Source of the DNA: Willaertia magna
Taxonomy: Eukaryota > Heterolobosea > Eutetramitea > Acrasida > Naegleriidae
DNA length: 64,000 bases
Direction: 5' to 3'
Assembly (NCBI GenBank): GCA_902984215.1
Contig: CADWAF010001920.1
Location: 1-64,000 of the forward strand
Under the pieces are notes generated by a model. The model saw only the letters and a list, made by a program, of their open reading frames with translations. It was not told where the DNA came from and made no database searches. The first letter of the stretch is position 1, and every line of letters begins with the position of its first letter. The position numbers and the translations under genes are program-made. Of the stretch, positions 52,889-63,285 are shown piece by piece.

Positions 52889-54108
52889 ATGTTTCAAAGC
52901 ATTACTTTCAAGAGTCAAGTAAGGCTGAAGCCATCATTATTTATTAAAAATTATAAAAATAATTTAAAATGTTTCTTCTTTCCTTCTTCTTCTTTTCTTA
53001 ATAATAAAACGTATCAATGTAAACATTATACGTCATCTTCTCTCTCCGATAATAACAATCTACTGCGTCATCATCTTCCAAACGACTACAAACAAAGAAT
53101 TGTGAAAAAAATGTCTTCTAATTTTCATTTAATTGATGGTCAAAAATTTGCAGAAGAAATCAAACAAAATATTAAAGAAAAGATTGCTGAGATAGTTAAA
53201 ATTCAAGAAGAAAAAGGAGTTTCAGAAGTTAAAGTTCCTGGATTAGCAGTCATTTTAGTAGGTAAGGAAATAATAATAATCTGATCCATCTTATAGTAAT
53301 TCCGATAAATAATTAAAAAGGTCAAAGAAAAGATTCACAAACTTATGTAGCATCTAAGAAGAAGACTTGTGTAGATTTAGGAATGAAAAGTTTTGAAGCA
53401 ACATTCCCTGATGCTGAAAATACAACTGAAGAACAAGTTATTGAGACAATTAAGAAATTCAATGAAGATGATAATATTCATGGAATTTTAATTCAATTAC
53501 CTTTACCAAGTCATATGGATGAAGAAAAGATATTGTCAACTGTTCGTTTAGATAAAGATGTAGATGGTTTATCAGTAACTAATATTGGACGTTTAGCAAT
53601 GAGAGGAAGAGAACCTAATTTCATTCCATGTACTCCTTTAGGTTGTTTGGAATTATTAAAACGTACTGCAAGTGAATTAAATGTTAAATTAGAAGGCTTA
53701 AATGCTGTTGTAATTGGAAGATCTAATATTGTTGGTATTCCAATGTCTCTTTTATTATTACATCGCTTAAATTGTACAGTTCAAGTTTTACATTCAAAAT
53801 CTAAGGATATTCCAGAGAAGGTACGTCAAGCTGATATTGTAGTTGCTTGTTGTGGTATTGCTGAATATGTCCAACCTGATTGGTTAAAAGAAGGAAGTAT
53901 TGTTATTGATGTTGGTATTAATGCTGTAACTGATGAAACAAAGAAATTAGGATATCGTTTGGTTGGTGATGTTAAATTTAATGATGAATTAAAACAACGT
54001 GTTGCTGCTTGTACTCCAGTGCCTAGAGGCGTTGGACCTTGCACAATAGCAATGTTAATGAGAAATACTTTTGACAGTTTTAAGGTTAAAAATCCTGAAT
54101 TGTTTTAA
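52889..54108 (+). CDS. MTHFD: Methylenetetrahydrofolate dehydrogenase/cyclohydrolase
   Basis: Two exons, 52889-53261 and 53321-54108, encode 386 residues. FolD-type bifunctional enzyme of one-carbon metabolism: LIDGQKFAEEIKQNI, VGQRKDSQTYVASKKKTC (catalytic Lys/Tyr region), LIQLPLPSHMDEEKIL, DKDVDGLSVTNIGRL, IGRSNIVGIPMSLLL (NAD(P) site), GVGPCTIAML near the end. The first 74 residues are basic, Ser/Asn-rich and free of conserved sequence, a good mitochondrial presequence. A second ATG (53111, MSSNFHLIDG) follows the perfect leader GTGAAAAAAATG and would give a cytosolic 312-residue enzyme. The long start lies 2 bp after the preceding gene's stop. Dual targeting by two starts is inferred. Confidence 0.93.
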
Positions 54109-54171
54109 TAATAAATTATTTATTAAATATTTAGAACCTACAAACAACAAAATTGTAAATAAATAAAAGAA

Positions 54172-55755
54172 TTACAATAAAACATCCAAGACCATCATTA
54201 CAATAAATCCCACAAAGAAACCTGCTGCCCCTAATCTACTGGTCAATTTATAAAATCTAGATTTCTTAACAACATTAACTTGAGGCACAGCGTCTTTATC
54301 TTCCTTAGATAAAATATCATCTTTGTTTGTTGTTTCCTTTCGATGGTGGTGGCTATGAGAATCTTCATCCTTTTTTTGAAATTCAGGAATTAGTTCATTT
54401 ACAACTACGAAAACCATACAAGCAGCTGCAAAACTGAGTGCGTAAGGCAAAATCTATTAAAGTTAGGATTTTCTTAAAATAAAATTTAATACTTACTTGC
54501 TTACTGACATACACTAAACTGCCACCAATCAAGCCACCAACAATTTCAATCAAAGCACTTGCACTTCCCATTAGAAATGCTTTAAGAGGAGAAGCTCCAT
54601 CTCTAATTAAAGGTAAAGAGACTGACAAACCTTCAGGTATATTTTGAATACCAACACCTATCGATAAACTTACAGCATTAGCAATAGAAATACCATCTTC
54701 CTTAGAATCACCAATAGATCCAAATGCAACGCCTACAATAATTCTAATAAAAAAATTAAAATTAATAAGAAAAATATTATTTATACGTACCCTTCAGGCA
54801 AGTTGTGAATTGTCTTGTAAAAAAAGTGTAATTTATTACAAAAATAAAAAAACTACTTACCATTGATAAAATTAATAAAAAAGATCTTCTAAAAGTAACT
54901 AATAAAGTACTTAATTTTCTTTTCCATGAATTTTGTACTTTACTTGACTTAATTTCCTCAATAATTTCTACATGTTTCTCATCTCCACTATGAATTGCCT
55001 CTTCTTCTTCAATTTTAACATTATTTTCATTCAATTTAAATCTCTCTTGACTCGCCTCACCAGTTGGTGTTGTAACACCATTATTATTACTAACACTTCC
55101 TCTATTAGAACTGTCAGTATTAATATTTAAACCTTCTTCTAATATTTGTTGTTGAGATGAACCATTTAATTCATTCAATTCAATATTTGTAGTTGATTCT
55201 TCGACAATTAATTTATCAATTGTACTTTTCTCTTTCTCTTTTAACATTTCAATTTCTCTATCATATTCATTCTTTTTCTTTTCAACATAATCATTTAAAT
55301 AATCAACTAAAATATCAAAAACAATAAAACTTAATATTCCAAGTAAAAATCCACTAAAAACAGGTACAACAGCTAATCCACCTTTATATTGTTTTTCAGA
55401 TAGTTCAACTGCTGGACTAAGTAAACTAAAAAAAGAAGCTGCCAACATGATTCCTTTATTTTTGTGTAAAATAATTAAATTGTAAATAAAATTGTAAATA
55501 AAACTTACCACCACCAATTCCAAATAATAATTCTAAAATTAAATTATATACTTTTGAACTAGTTGCTTTACAACAAATAAAAAAGAAACAAACTGCTGCA
55601 CCTAATGTTGTTAATAACCAATTAATTGTTGTAAATATACATCCTAATCCAATTGGATGAATAGTTAATAAAAAATCATAAAAAGAATTTGTTGAATTAT
55701 TATTTATATTATTTGTAACATTAGTTTCTAACAGTGAATAAAAATTATAATGCAT
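54172..55755 (-). CDS. ZIP-family zinc/metal transporter
   Basis: Five exons (55509-55755, 54861-55453, 54791-54813, 54497-54743, 54172-54453), 463 residues. Eight or so TM helices; the metal-binding signature in helices IV and V is TIHNLPEG and N-x-IQNIPEGLSVSLPL (GIQNIPEG). The pattern resembles the SLC39A11/gufA branch: LGAAVCFFF in helix I and G-E-x-x-G in the last third (ELIPEFQ). A long hydrophilic loop with Ser/Asn/Glu and a His-rich loop (HSHHHRKE) face the cytosol or lumen. The third exon is only 23 nt and encodes exactly TIHNLPE(G). Direction of zinc flux cannot be told. ATG at the far 5' end; the first Met is used. Confidence 0.87.
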
Positions 55756-56085
55756 TATAATAGTGTATTAATTATTAAATAAAAGATTAATCTATCTTAT
55801 CGGAAATGGTGATTAAATTTATCTTAACTGCAATTTACACCTTCTGCTGAACTAATGATGGACAATTTTTTAAAGCGAATTTTTTAAACAGTTGCAAGAT
55901 GGATCCTTACTGTTGCTGTGTTGTTTCTAATTGGAGATGAAGGATAGTGTAAGGCTTTAAGGAGATGTTAAATAAATTAGATCTGAATGCTAAACGAACG
56001 TACATGTAATTACAAGTGAATAATTAAGTTAAGTTCAAATAAAGGCTTTTTAAAGAAATTAGTACTAATTTATTTTACAAAAAGT
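55756..56085. other. Intergenic region
   Basis: 330-bp spacer between two minus-strand genes, holding the ZIP promoter. No gene or repeat recognised. Confidence 0.5.
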
Positions 56086-56583
56086 TCAACAATTTAACCA
56101 ACCCAACCATTTAATAAATTCTTGAAAACTAATTTCACCATCTCCACTTTTATCTATATATTTTAAAGCTGCTTCAATTTCTTTCATATTTGCATTATAT
56201 CTTTGATATAAATCTTTATAAAATCTAGAAAATTCATTCTTACTTAAAGTTCTACTCTTATTAGTATCATAATTATTGAAAAGATTTGCTGCATAAGTTA
56301 ATCTATAAATTTTAGTTTCTAGAGTTTCAGTATTTGCATTAAATACATGGTCTTGTACTAAAGAACTCCAACAATTGTAAAATTCTTCAAAATTAATTCT
56401 TCCAGAGTTATCTGCATCAATGTACATGATGAGTGCTCTACATTGTTCATCGTCAAATTCTAATCCTAAATCAGAAATTAAATTTTGTAATTCAAATTTA
56501 TTAATGTGACCGGAATCATCTTTGTCATACTTTTTAAAAAGACTTTGAATAGTTCTTCTATCGGTGGTATGTGTTAAACTCAT
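56086..56583 (-). CDS. Four-EF-hand calcium-binding protein
   Basis: 165 residues with four EF-hands spaced as in calmodulin or sorcin-like proteins. Loops are DKDDSGHINKFE, DADNSGRINFEE, DTNKSRTLSKNE and DKSGDGEISFQE; the first, second and fourth have full sets of acidic ligands, the third is altered (Ser-Arg in place of Gly-x). The linker between hands 2 and 3 (YNCWSSLVQDHVFNANTETLE) is longer than in calmodulin, and the C-terminus ends with FIKWLGWLNC. Proteins of this layout in amoebae are calflagin or calcium-buffer types; no N-terminal acylation signal is seen. Single exon, start after stops and an A-rich leader. Confidence 0.9.
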   Translation of the reverse strand: MSLTHTTDRRTIQSLFKKYDKDDSGHINKFELQNLISDLGLEFDDEQCRALIMYIDADNSGRINFEEFYNCWSSLVQDHVFNANTETLETKIYRLTYAANLFNNYDTNKSRTLSKNEFSRFYKDLYQRYNANMKEIEAALKYIDKSGDGEISFQEFIKWLGWLNC

Positions 56584-57002
56584 GTATTTTTTATTGTTGG
56601 TTTGAATAATTCATAACTCTTTAGACAAGTGATAAATTTACTGAAACGGTTCATTCATACAATCTGAAATGTCAGCCATGATTTATAGGGGGTAATGGAG
56701 TAACAATAATAGTTGCAATTTATTAATACCCTAGAGATTACAAAAGGATTGTAAACAAAATTGCTGGGTTTTGTTCTAATTCTTTTGGGCAATTATTATC
56801 ATGTGCTTGTGTGAATTGTTTCAACAATGTTTTTTAATAATAAATATTATTGCACAGCTTCAGCTTTATTTCCTCAATCAAAATTACTTTCAAAATAAAT
56901 TTTAAAAAATAATAAAAAATGATAAAAAGAAAAAAATAATTGTTTTCACATCTTCTTTCTTTCTTCTTCTTTTTAACTCTAAAATTTAATAGTAAATAAA
57001 TA
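56584..57002. other. Intergenic region, divergent promoter area
   Basis: 419-bp spacer between the EF-hand gene (minus) and TIM17 (plus). It ends in a long purine/pyrimidine-rich stretch before the ATG. No gene recognised. Confidence 0.5.
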
Positions 57003-57563
57003 ATGGATAGACAACCTTGTCCACATCGTATTTATGATGATTTAGGTATTGGATTTACTATGGGTGGTGTTGTTGGAGGAATATGGAACTTTGGAAAAGG
57101 TTATTATAATGCACCTAAAGGTGAAAAACTTTCAGGCTGTATAACAACAATGAAAACTAGAGGACCTGTTCTAGGAGGTAACTTTGCCGTATGGGGTGGG
57201 TTATTCTCAACTATTGAATGTGGATTAATGTATTATAGAGGAAAAGAAGACTTTATGAATTCAATAATTAGTGGTTTCCTTACAGGAGGTATCTTAGCTA
57301 TTCGTGGTGGTTGGAAAGCAACATTGCGAAGTGCTGCATTCGGAGGTATTTTCCTTGGTATGATAGAAGGTGTTGGTGTTTTATTAAATATGTTTGTTTC
57401 TATGCAACAACAACAAATGGTTCAACAACAGCAACAACAACAAGAAGGAGAAGGAACTGGTGGTTGGATACCTGAACCTCCTTCTGATACATTCCCTATA
57501 CTTAATTCAAAATCTTTAGATGGTGAATTTGATTTTGTTCCAGGAGGAGTAGAAAGAATATAA
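57003..57563 (+). CDS. TIM17: Mitochondrial import translocase subunit TIM17
   Basis: 186 residues. The Tim17/22/23 fold is unmistakable: CPHRIYDDLGIGFTMGGVVGGIWNFGKG, RGPVLGGNFAVWGGLFSTIECGL, YYRGKEDFMNSIISGFLTGGILAIRGGW, and ATLRSAAFGGIFLGMIEGVG, with four Gly-rich TM helices. The N-terminal 'REPCPxRI' and RGP segments are specific for TIM17 within the family, the central channel part of the presequence translocase (TIM23 complex). A Gln-rich patch and an acidic/Pro tail (QQQQQQEGEG) extend the C-terminus beyond animal TIM17 (about 170). Start preceded by TAAATAAATA. Single exon. Confidence 0.95.
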   Translation: MDRQPCPHRIYDDLGIGFTMGGVVGGIWNFGKGYYNAPKGEKLSGCITTMKTRGPVLGGNFAVWGGLFSTIECGLMYYRGKEDFMNSIISGFLTGGILAIRGGWKATLRSAAFGGIFLGMIEGVGVLLNMFVSMQQQQMVQQQQQQQEGEGTGGWIPEPPSDTFPILNSKSLDGEFDFVPGGVERI

Positions 57564-57687
57564 ATTTACTAAAATATTCACAGCCTTAAATTTTTTGATA
57601 ACTTTCTAATACCTCTCCGTAAATTTCAATGGATGTCAATAATACAGTTTAAATAAAAATAAAAAAATTTAATAGAAATTAAATAGT

Positions 57688-58212
57688 TTATTTAAAGATT
57701 TTACCAGAAGCATAGGTATATCCGTCGAATGCACCTTTATCTTCAGTCCAACAGAAATATTTAGTAACTAAATCTCTATCCTTTTCATTTTCTAATGGAT
57801 TAATTTTAACTAAATCAAATGATTCTGCCATACAAGCACCAACTTCAACAGTGTGGAATTTTGGTGGTAATTCTTGACCAGGAACTAACCAAACCATTCC
57901 GATTTTTTGTGCACCTTCATCATTAGTCATAACTAATGCTGATGCAAAACAATTCTTTTGGTATTCTTCTATATTTCTGAAGAAACCTCCAATTAAGTTA
58001 GATTGCATCCATACTGGACCAGATAATTCACCATTGAATTTATAATCTGCTAACCAGAAAGACCATTTTTCATTTCCAACATTTTCGAATAACCAATCAC
58101 AGACAGCCTTAGTGTCGCTTTCGTTGGAGTATTTTCTCTGTTTGTTATTATTTTGTTAGAATTATCTCATTTTCAATAATTTTCAGCTTACCTTGAATTC
58201 GTTGATATCCAT
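57688..58212 (-). CDS. Stand-alone eEF1B-gamma C-terminal domain protein
   Basis: Two exons, 58192-58212 (only MDINEFK) and 57688-58137, encode 156 residues. The whole protein is the eEF1-gamma C-terminal domain: WSFWLADYKFNGEL, FMQSNLIGGFFRNIEEY-like MQSNLIGGFFRN, MVWLVPGQELPP, and DLVTKYFCWTEDKGAFDGYTYASGKIFK. The glutathione-transferase half that normally precedes it (about 250 residues) is absent, and no exon for it is seen upstream. In the full eEF1B-gamma this domain follows a GST domain that anchors the exchange complex. The lone domain might bind RNA or tRNA-synthetase partners; its role is unknown. Exon 1 is tiny but its donor and acceptor are standard. Confidence 0.87.
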
Positions 58213-58461
58213 TGTATTATATTATTTTGTTTGTTTTGCTTTTTTTTCGAGCAAAAATTTTATTTATTTATATTGTAATCTTTGGTCCTGGTTTCAATCA
58301 TTTACATGGGCTTAGTTTGGTGCAATATTGGTTAAGAAACTGCAAAATCAGATCATCTACTAAAGAACCTTTTTGCAACGATACTTTTCAGAAACCATCA
58401 TGCAGTGAACTGTTTTAGCTTTTACACAACAGCTGCTGTTTTGTTGTATGATTTGGTTAAG

Positions 58462-58469
58462 TTTCCCGC
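58462..58469 (+). promoter_or_regulatory. E2F-type site TTTCCCGC
   Basis: Exact TTTCCCGC 18 bp before the DYNLT2B start codon, in otherwise AT-rich spacer. Same octamer as upstream of C2CD3 (44800). Function inferred only from the motif and its repeated position. Confidence 0.45.
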
Positions 58470-58486
58470 AAGATCAACTACAAAAA

Positions 58487-59026
58487 ATGAGTTTGAATTC
58501 GCAAGCGATATCCTCGTCTATTTCTTCATCGGAAATGTCTTCCTTTCAATTAAGACCAAACTTTAAACATAAGTAGGTTGATTAATTAAATAACAAATAA
58601 TTTATTTAATAAAAATTAGATTTAAGGCTCCAGAGGTGAAGGAAATAATAAAAGAAGTTGTAACGAATAAATTAAGGGGAAAGGATTACCAGATGGAACA
58701 AGTTCAACAATGGACAAAGGATATTTGTAATGATGTTAGGGATAGATGTATGGAATTAAAATACGAAAGATATAAATTTATTGTAAATGTAATGATAGGC
58801 GAACAAAGAGGGGAGGGAGTAAAGTAAGTGTTCCTTAAAATTATTAAGTTCAAACCTAATCATTTAAGAATGGGGTGTAGGTGTTTTTGGGATGGGGATT
58901 GTGATTCCTACTCTTCTCATACCTATATGAATGTAAGTTAATCCTTTAAATATATGATTTCAACCATAATTCTAATAGCATAGCTTGTTTTGTGTAGTGA
59001 CAGTGTTTGGGGTGTACAATTATTAA
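58487..59026 (+). CDS. DYNLT2B: Tctex1-type dynein light chain (DYNLT2B/TCTEX1D2-like)
   Basis: Four exons (58487-58572, 58620-58823, 58869-58932, 58979-59026) encode 133 residues. After a Ser-rich N-terminus comes SSFQLRPNFKHK-FKAPEVKEIIKEVV, then RGKDYQMEQVQQWTKDICNDVRDRCMEL, the strand YERYKFIVNVMIGEQRGEGV, RCFWDGDCDSYSSHTYMN, and the closing strand SLFCVVTVFGVYNY. These match the TCTEX1D2 family of dynein-2/IFT and axonemal light chains; 'PNFKHKFK' and 'RYKFIVNV' are typical. It would serve retrograde transport or inner-arm dynein in the flagellate stage. The last exon gives the right C-terminus only if its acceptor is at 58978, which matches the family. The first ATG is used, after CAAAAAATG. 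Confidence 0.88.
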
Positions 59027-59084
59027 ATTTTCGTTTGTAAATATGTTTCTTGTTTTGTTCCAAAACTATACGTTACAAAATTTA

Positions 59085-59092
59085 GCGCCAAA
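59085..59092 (-). promoter_or_regulatory. E2F-type site TTTGGCGC (minus strand)
   Basis: GCGCCAAA on the plus strand, i.e. TTTGGCGC on the minus strand, ends 2 bp before the ATAD5 start codon. E2F consensus is TTTSSCGC. ATAD5 is a replication gene, the classic E2F target class. Confidence 0.45.
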
Positions 59093-59094
59093 AA

Positions 59095-61833
59095 ATGAAA
59101 GAAAAGGCTTCCAACAAAAAGAAGAAGGAAACACCAACAAAGAAGAAACCTTTGTCGTTAATTGTGTCAAAGAATAAAGAAGAAAACGATAATTCAATAG
59201 ATAAAAATACAATGGATGTTGAGGAGATAAAAGAAGATGAATTTCAAGGAGTGATTTCAAGTGAAGTAGTTTTAGATTCAGATACAAAAGAAACAAAATC
59301 GGAACCTATAGTAATAGAGGATAGTGATGACACAAAGAAGAAAACCACAAAAACTTTATTAACACTTAAATCTAGGGATGACACTAATTCTGCAAAGAAA
59401 AGAAAACGTAAAAGTGTGAAGGAAGAAGATGTTGATCAGAAAAAGAAGAAACCAGAAGATGAAACAAACTATGTCTCAAAGAACGATAAAAATTCCGATG
59501 AGTTTTTATTAAAGGTTTCTGAAGTTTTCTTGACAAAAGAACAAAAACAAAGAAAAAGAGAAATATTGGCAAGAAAGGAATTTGAGAAAAATCAAGAAAA
59601 AAGAAAAGAAATCAATTCTATTTTTTGTAAAGGTACCGGTGAACACCCGTTAATGAAAATTAACAGAGAAAAGAAAAATAATACAAAGAAAACAAGTAAA
59701 TCACCAAATGTTGAAAATTTAGAGGACTGGGAGGGTATCACGCCTCTTAAATGTACCATTACAGCAGATAGTTTACAAGACTTTGGGGTTTGTTATCATT
59801 TAAGACAGGGTAATTTGATGAAAGAGAATATTGATATTAATGCCTCTTCTTTATTGGATGATATTTTAGGAAATGACATGAGTGATGGAGAAGAATACAC
59901 TTTTATTTGTAATACTGAAATAACATCATCTTGTCTGAAGAAACTAATATCTAATAATAGTTCTAAGGAAAGAAAGACTATTACAAATAATAAGACTATA
60001 GATATTGAAGATACAATAGATATTTCTCAATTACTGAGTGATGATACAGTAAAAGAAGCAATTGATGAGGCTATAGATTTGATTTATCCTTCTAATTTTC
60101 AAGAAAAATCAAAACAATTATTTTATCAAATGTACTCATCTTGCTTAAAGAAAAGATATGGAAAATGTTTAGAAGAAGATTCCAGTCAATCACAAAATAG
60201 TCAATCCAATAGTCTTTTCTCTACGTCACAAGATAATAATGAACACTCGCTATGGTTTACAAAATACTCTCCTTCTACCTATAGACATGTTTTATGTGAC
60301 AATCCAACTGCTAATATAGAACTTCATAATTGGCTAAAGCATTGGAAAGCACCAACAACAAAAGATAAAAGGAAATCTAAAGCTAATAAGAAAAAGAAAG
60401 AAAAGAACGCTGTTCTAAAAATGTTTTATAGAGAAGGAGATCCCTACGAGTATAATTTTTCAAGTGAAGATGAGGATGACTTGGAAGAATTAGACACATG
60501 TGTATTGTTACACGGTAAAACGTCTTCAGGGAAGACAGCCTCTGTTACCGCAAATGCAGAAGAACTAGGCTTATCTATTTTTGAAATTAATGCTACGAAT
60601 GACAGATCTTTTTCTAGTATTACTGATGTTGTTCATGAAACAACCCAATCTCGTAGTATTTCTTTTGGAAAGTCAGATAGTAAAGATAATAACTCGAGTA
60701 ATTTGATTGTTTTTGAAGATGCAAGTTTAAAGTTTGGAGAACATGACAAAGGGTTTGTGAAGGCAATCAAACAAATTTCAGAGAAAACAAAACGACCAAT
60801 CGTAATTGTTTGTGACGAGTTTGATAAGGAAAACAATGAATTCGCTTCTTTTGTCAATTATATCATTTGTTTCGATCAATTAAATCCTTTTCTTTCAACT
60901 GAGGAAGCCCAAAATCCATACTACAAAACATTATTGGATAAATTAATGTATACATATATTATTTGTCTAGCAGAGGGATATAATATAGATATTAGAAAGG
61001 AATTACTTCCCTTAATTATGCATTATGTTGGAGATTTAAAGAAAATTCTTTCATCTCTCCAATATTGGTTTAATGAAGATGGGAGAATGCCGTACAATTC
61101 AAAGCAAAAGAACCAACAAACAACAGGGAGGCTATTGGAGAATATTTATTCCATGGATGAAAATAGTTTGTTAAATGTTCATAAGGATATTTCGCATGAT
61201 CTACTTGTTTGTACAGAAGATACTTTTGAGCACAGATCCCAATTTCATATTCTATTTCACAATTACTTAAATAACTCTAAGAATGTTAATGTAGATTTTA
61301 TTACAAATCTTTCAGAATTTGATAATTTATTACGTAAAGACGATATTCTTTCTTGTAACGTACGTATAATTACTTAATAATTTTTAACTTTATTTTTTAA
61401 TTAGATATCCTCAGATTTAGAGATTTTGTTGACAACTCATTGTTTACCAAACCATCAGTTGGAGAAGGTGAAAACAAAAGAGGAATCAAATATTGTGGAA
61501 ATATTTGATAAACCTTATATGATATTATCTAGTGGATTAAAAGCAAGTAATAATATATTTAATTACAAAGTAGAATTAAGAAAACAATTCTTTGAAAAGA
61601 TTTTTAAAATGATATTAGAACAAACAGAATTTACTACCTTACATTTATCCAACTACCTTGACCATAGAAAAGATAGAATTTATGAAACAATTCATCATTT
61701 AACAAGTATATGTTCTTCTGAAAAAACCAAAAAACAATCTGGTCGTTCTAAAAGAAGATTTCATCACTATTTAACAGACATATTCAATGAAGAAGATATT
61801 GCTTTACTGACAAGCCTAAGTGAAGAATTATAA
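59095..61833 (+). CDS. ATAD5: ATAD5/ELG1-like PCNA-unloading clamp-loader subunit
   Basis: Two exons, 59095-61359 and 61405-61833, encode 897 residues. The first ~340 residues are a Lys/Glu/Ser-rich disordered region with several basic nuclear-signal clusters (KKKKETPTKKKP, KKRKRKSVK). The AAA+ part begins LWFTKYSPSTYRHVLCDNPT and has Walker A GKTSSGKT, EINATNDRS, Walker B LIVFEDAS, a second motif EKTKRPIVIVCDE, and lid helices (DLKKILSSLQYWF) matching ATAD5/Elg1 rather than RFC1. It would replace RFC1 in a clamp complex that removes PCNA after replication. The C-terminal exon encodes a helical collar-like end. Start after the TTTAGCGCCAAAAAATG leader. Confidence 0.87.
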
Positions 61834-61912
61834 TAATTAACATACTTTAAATTATTAAAATTTAAAGACCAATAAAGTAAGCCTTTACAGTTGTCCCAGA
61901 GCAACAAAAAAA

Positions 61913-62998
61913 ATGAGTATTAAAATTACTTCCACTTTGTTGGATCAATTCTCGGAAAGAAATGTTGTTGTTGATAAAACAATTAAAAAAGAAGAAGAAA
62001 TAAAACAAGTAAATTCTCAATTTGAAATTGGAATTTTATTTTCTTTAAAACAAAAAGATAATTTTATATTTTTTGATTCAATTTCAATGTCAAATCACAA
62101 TAATAATGAATTTCCATCTACAGAAGAATTTATAAATGATTTAAAGAAATTTAAAAAATGTATTGGTAATATTTATATTAATGGTATTTATTTAAAAAAT
62201 AATAATTTATTAAGAAATGATATTTTAGAGATTTATTTAAATAATTTAAAAAATGTTTTTAATTTAAATATTTGTTATTTATTTAATTTTGAAAATTTTG
62301 AATTTTTTAAATTTGATCAAAAATTACAAAAAATGAATTTTGAGAAATTTATTGTTGACAATCCTTTTCAAATTGATGTTGTCACTTGTAATTTATCAAT
62401 TCAAATTGATTTTTGTAAAGTTGAAGAGGTAAAAGATTATTTAAATCAAAATTTTATTTTTGATTTAAAAAATAATAAAATAATTTCTTATCAAAATGGA
62501 AATTTTATTAAAAAAGAGAATATTGAAAATGGAGATAATACAAAAAAGGAAAATATTACTTCTTTTAATGGAAATATTTCTGGATTAGTACACGTTTTAA
62601 ATAAAAATGTTTCTAAAAACGAAATTATTGAAGAAATGAAGAAAGAACTTTACAATAATATTTTACAAAAAGTAAATGAAAAGTCACAAAATGTTGAAGT
62701 TTTTTATTTAAAATTTAAAGATATTTACATGTCAGACATTTTGATAAATAATGATGATAAATTATTATCACAAAATTTACAATTTATTAGCGAATTTACA
62801 AAGGAAAATGCTGTTAAATTACTATTTTTAGAAAGATTACAACCAGAAGAAAAAATCATTTCTTTACAACAAGATAGTAAAGAAATTTCAAAAGAAATTG
62901 TAAAAGAAACACAACAAGAAAAGAATAATGAAAATACAATCATGTACTTTATTTACATGTTTTATTTATGGTTAATATCATTATTTAAAAAACAATAA
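61913..62998 (+). CDS. ODR4-like tail-anchored protein
   Basis: 361 residues, with a C-terminal TM helix (TIMYFIYMFYLWLISLF) followed by only KKQ, a tail anchor. The N-terminal part (FEIGILFSLKQKDNFIFFDSIS) is like the beta-strand start of ODR4/UFSP-type pseudo-protease domains, and FNGNISGLVHVLNKNVSKNEIIEEMKKEL followed by an Asn-rich helix resembles the ODR4 region after the core. ODR4 is an ER cofactor of receptor trafficking and of ufmylation proteases. The match is short and sequence divergence high, so this is a tentative call. The remainder is Asn/Lys/Phe-rich. Codon use is very AT-rich. Start after a long A-run leader. Confidence 0.5.
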   Translation: MSIKITSTLLDQFSERNVVVDKTIKKEEEIKQVNSQFEIGILFSLKQKDNFIFFDSISMSNHNNNEFPSTEEFINDLKKFKKCIGNIYINGIYLKNNNLLRNDILEIYLNNLKNVFNLNICYLFNFENFEFFKFDQKLQKMNFEKFIVDNPFQIDVVTCNLSIQIDFCKVEEVKDYLNQNFIFDLKNNKIISYQNGNFIKKENIENGDNTKKENITSFNGNISGLVHVLNKNVSKNEIIEEMKKELYNNILQKVNEKSQNVEVFYLKFKDIYMSDILINNDDKLLSQNLQFISEFTKENAVKLLFLERLQPEEKIISLQQDSKEISKEIVKETQQEKNNENTIMYFIYMFYLWLISLFKKQ

Positions 62999-62999
62999 A

Positions 63000-63165
63000 T
63001 TAATTATATGCACTATATTCTTCTTCACCACATTTACAATTATGTCCCCAAACTCTTCCAGAAAATAAAACAAAACTAGCTAAACAAGCAATTAATTTAA
63101 TTTTAAAATTTAATTAATGATCCAGAAATATAAGACCAAGTATTTGAAGGGATTTTAAGTTGCAT
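63000..63165 (-). pseudogene. Possible small TM protein with one frameshift
   Basis: ATG at 63163-63165 starts MQLKIPSNTWSYISGSL and then meets a stop. In the next frame the sequence carries on as FKIKLIACLASFVLFSGRVWGHNCKCGEEEYSAYN to a stop at 63000, 1 bp from the opposite gene's stop. One base in the TTAATTAAATTTTAAAATT run would join them into a ~54-residue single-pass protein. It could be a small real gene with an assembly error, or a relic. Confidence 0.35.
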
Positions 63166-63285
63166 TTATTTTTTTTATTTGATTTAAATTATTTATTTGT
63201 GTCTACCTTCTAATGTCACACATTAATTGATTTAGAAGATTAATTGCTCATTCCTATTGATAAATATTATTTGAAAAAAAGGAAT

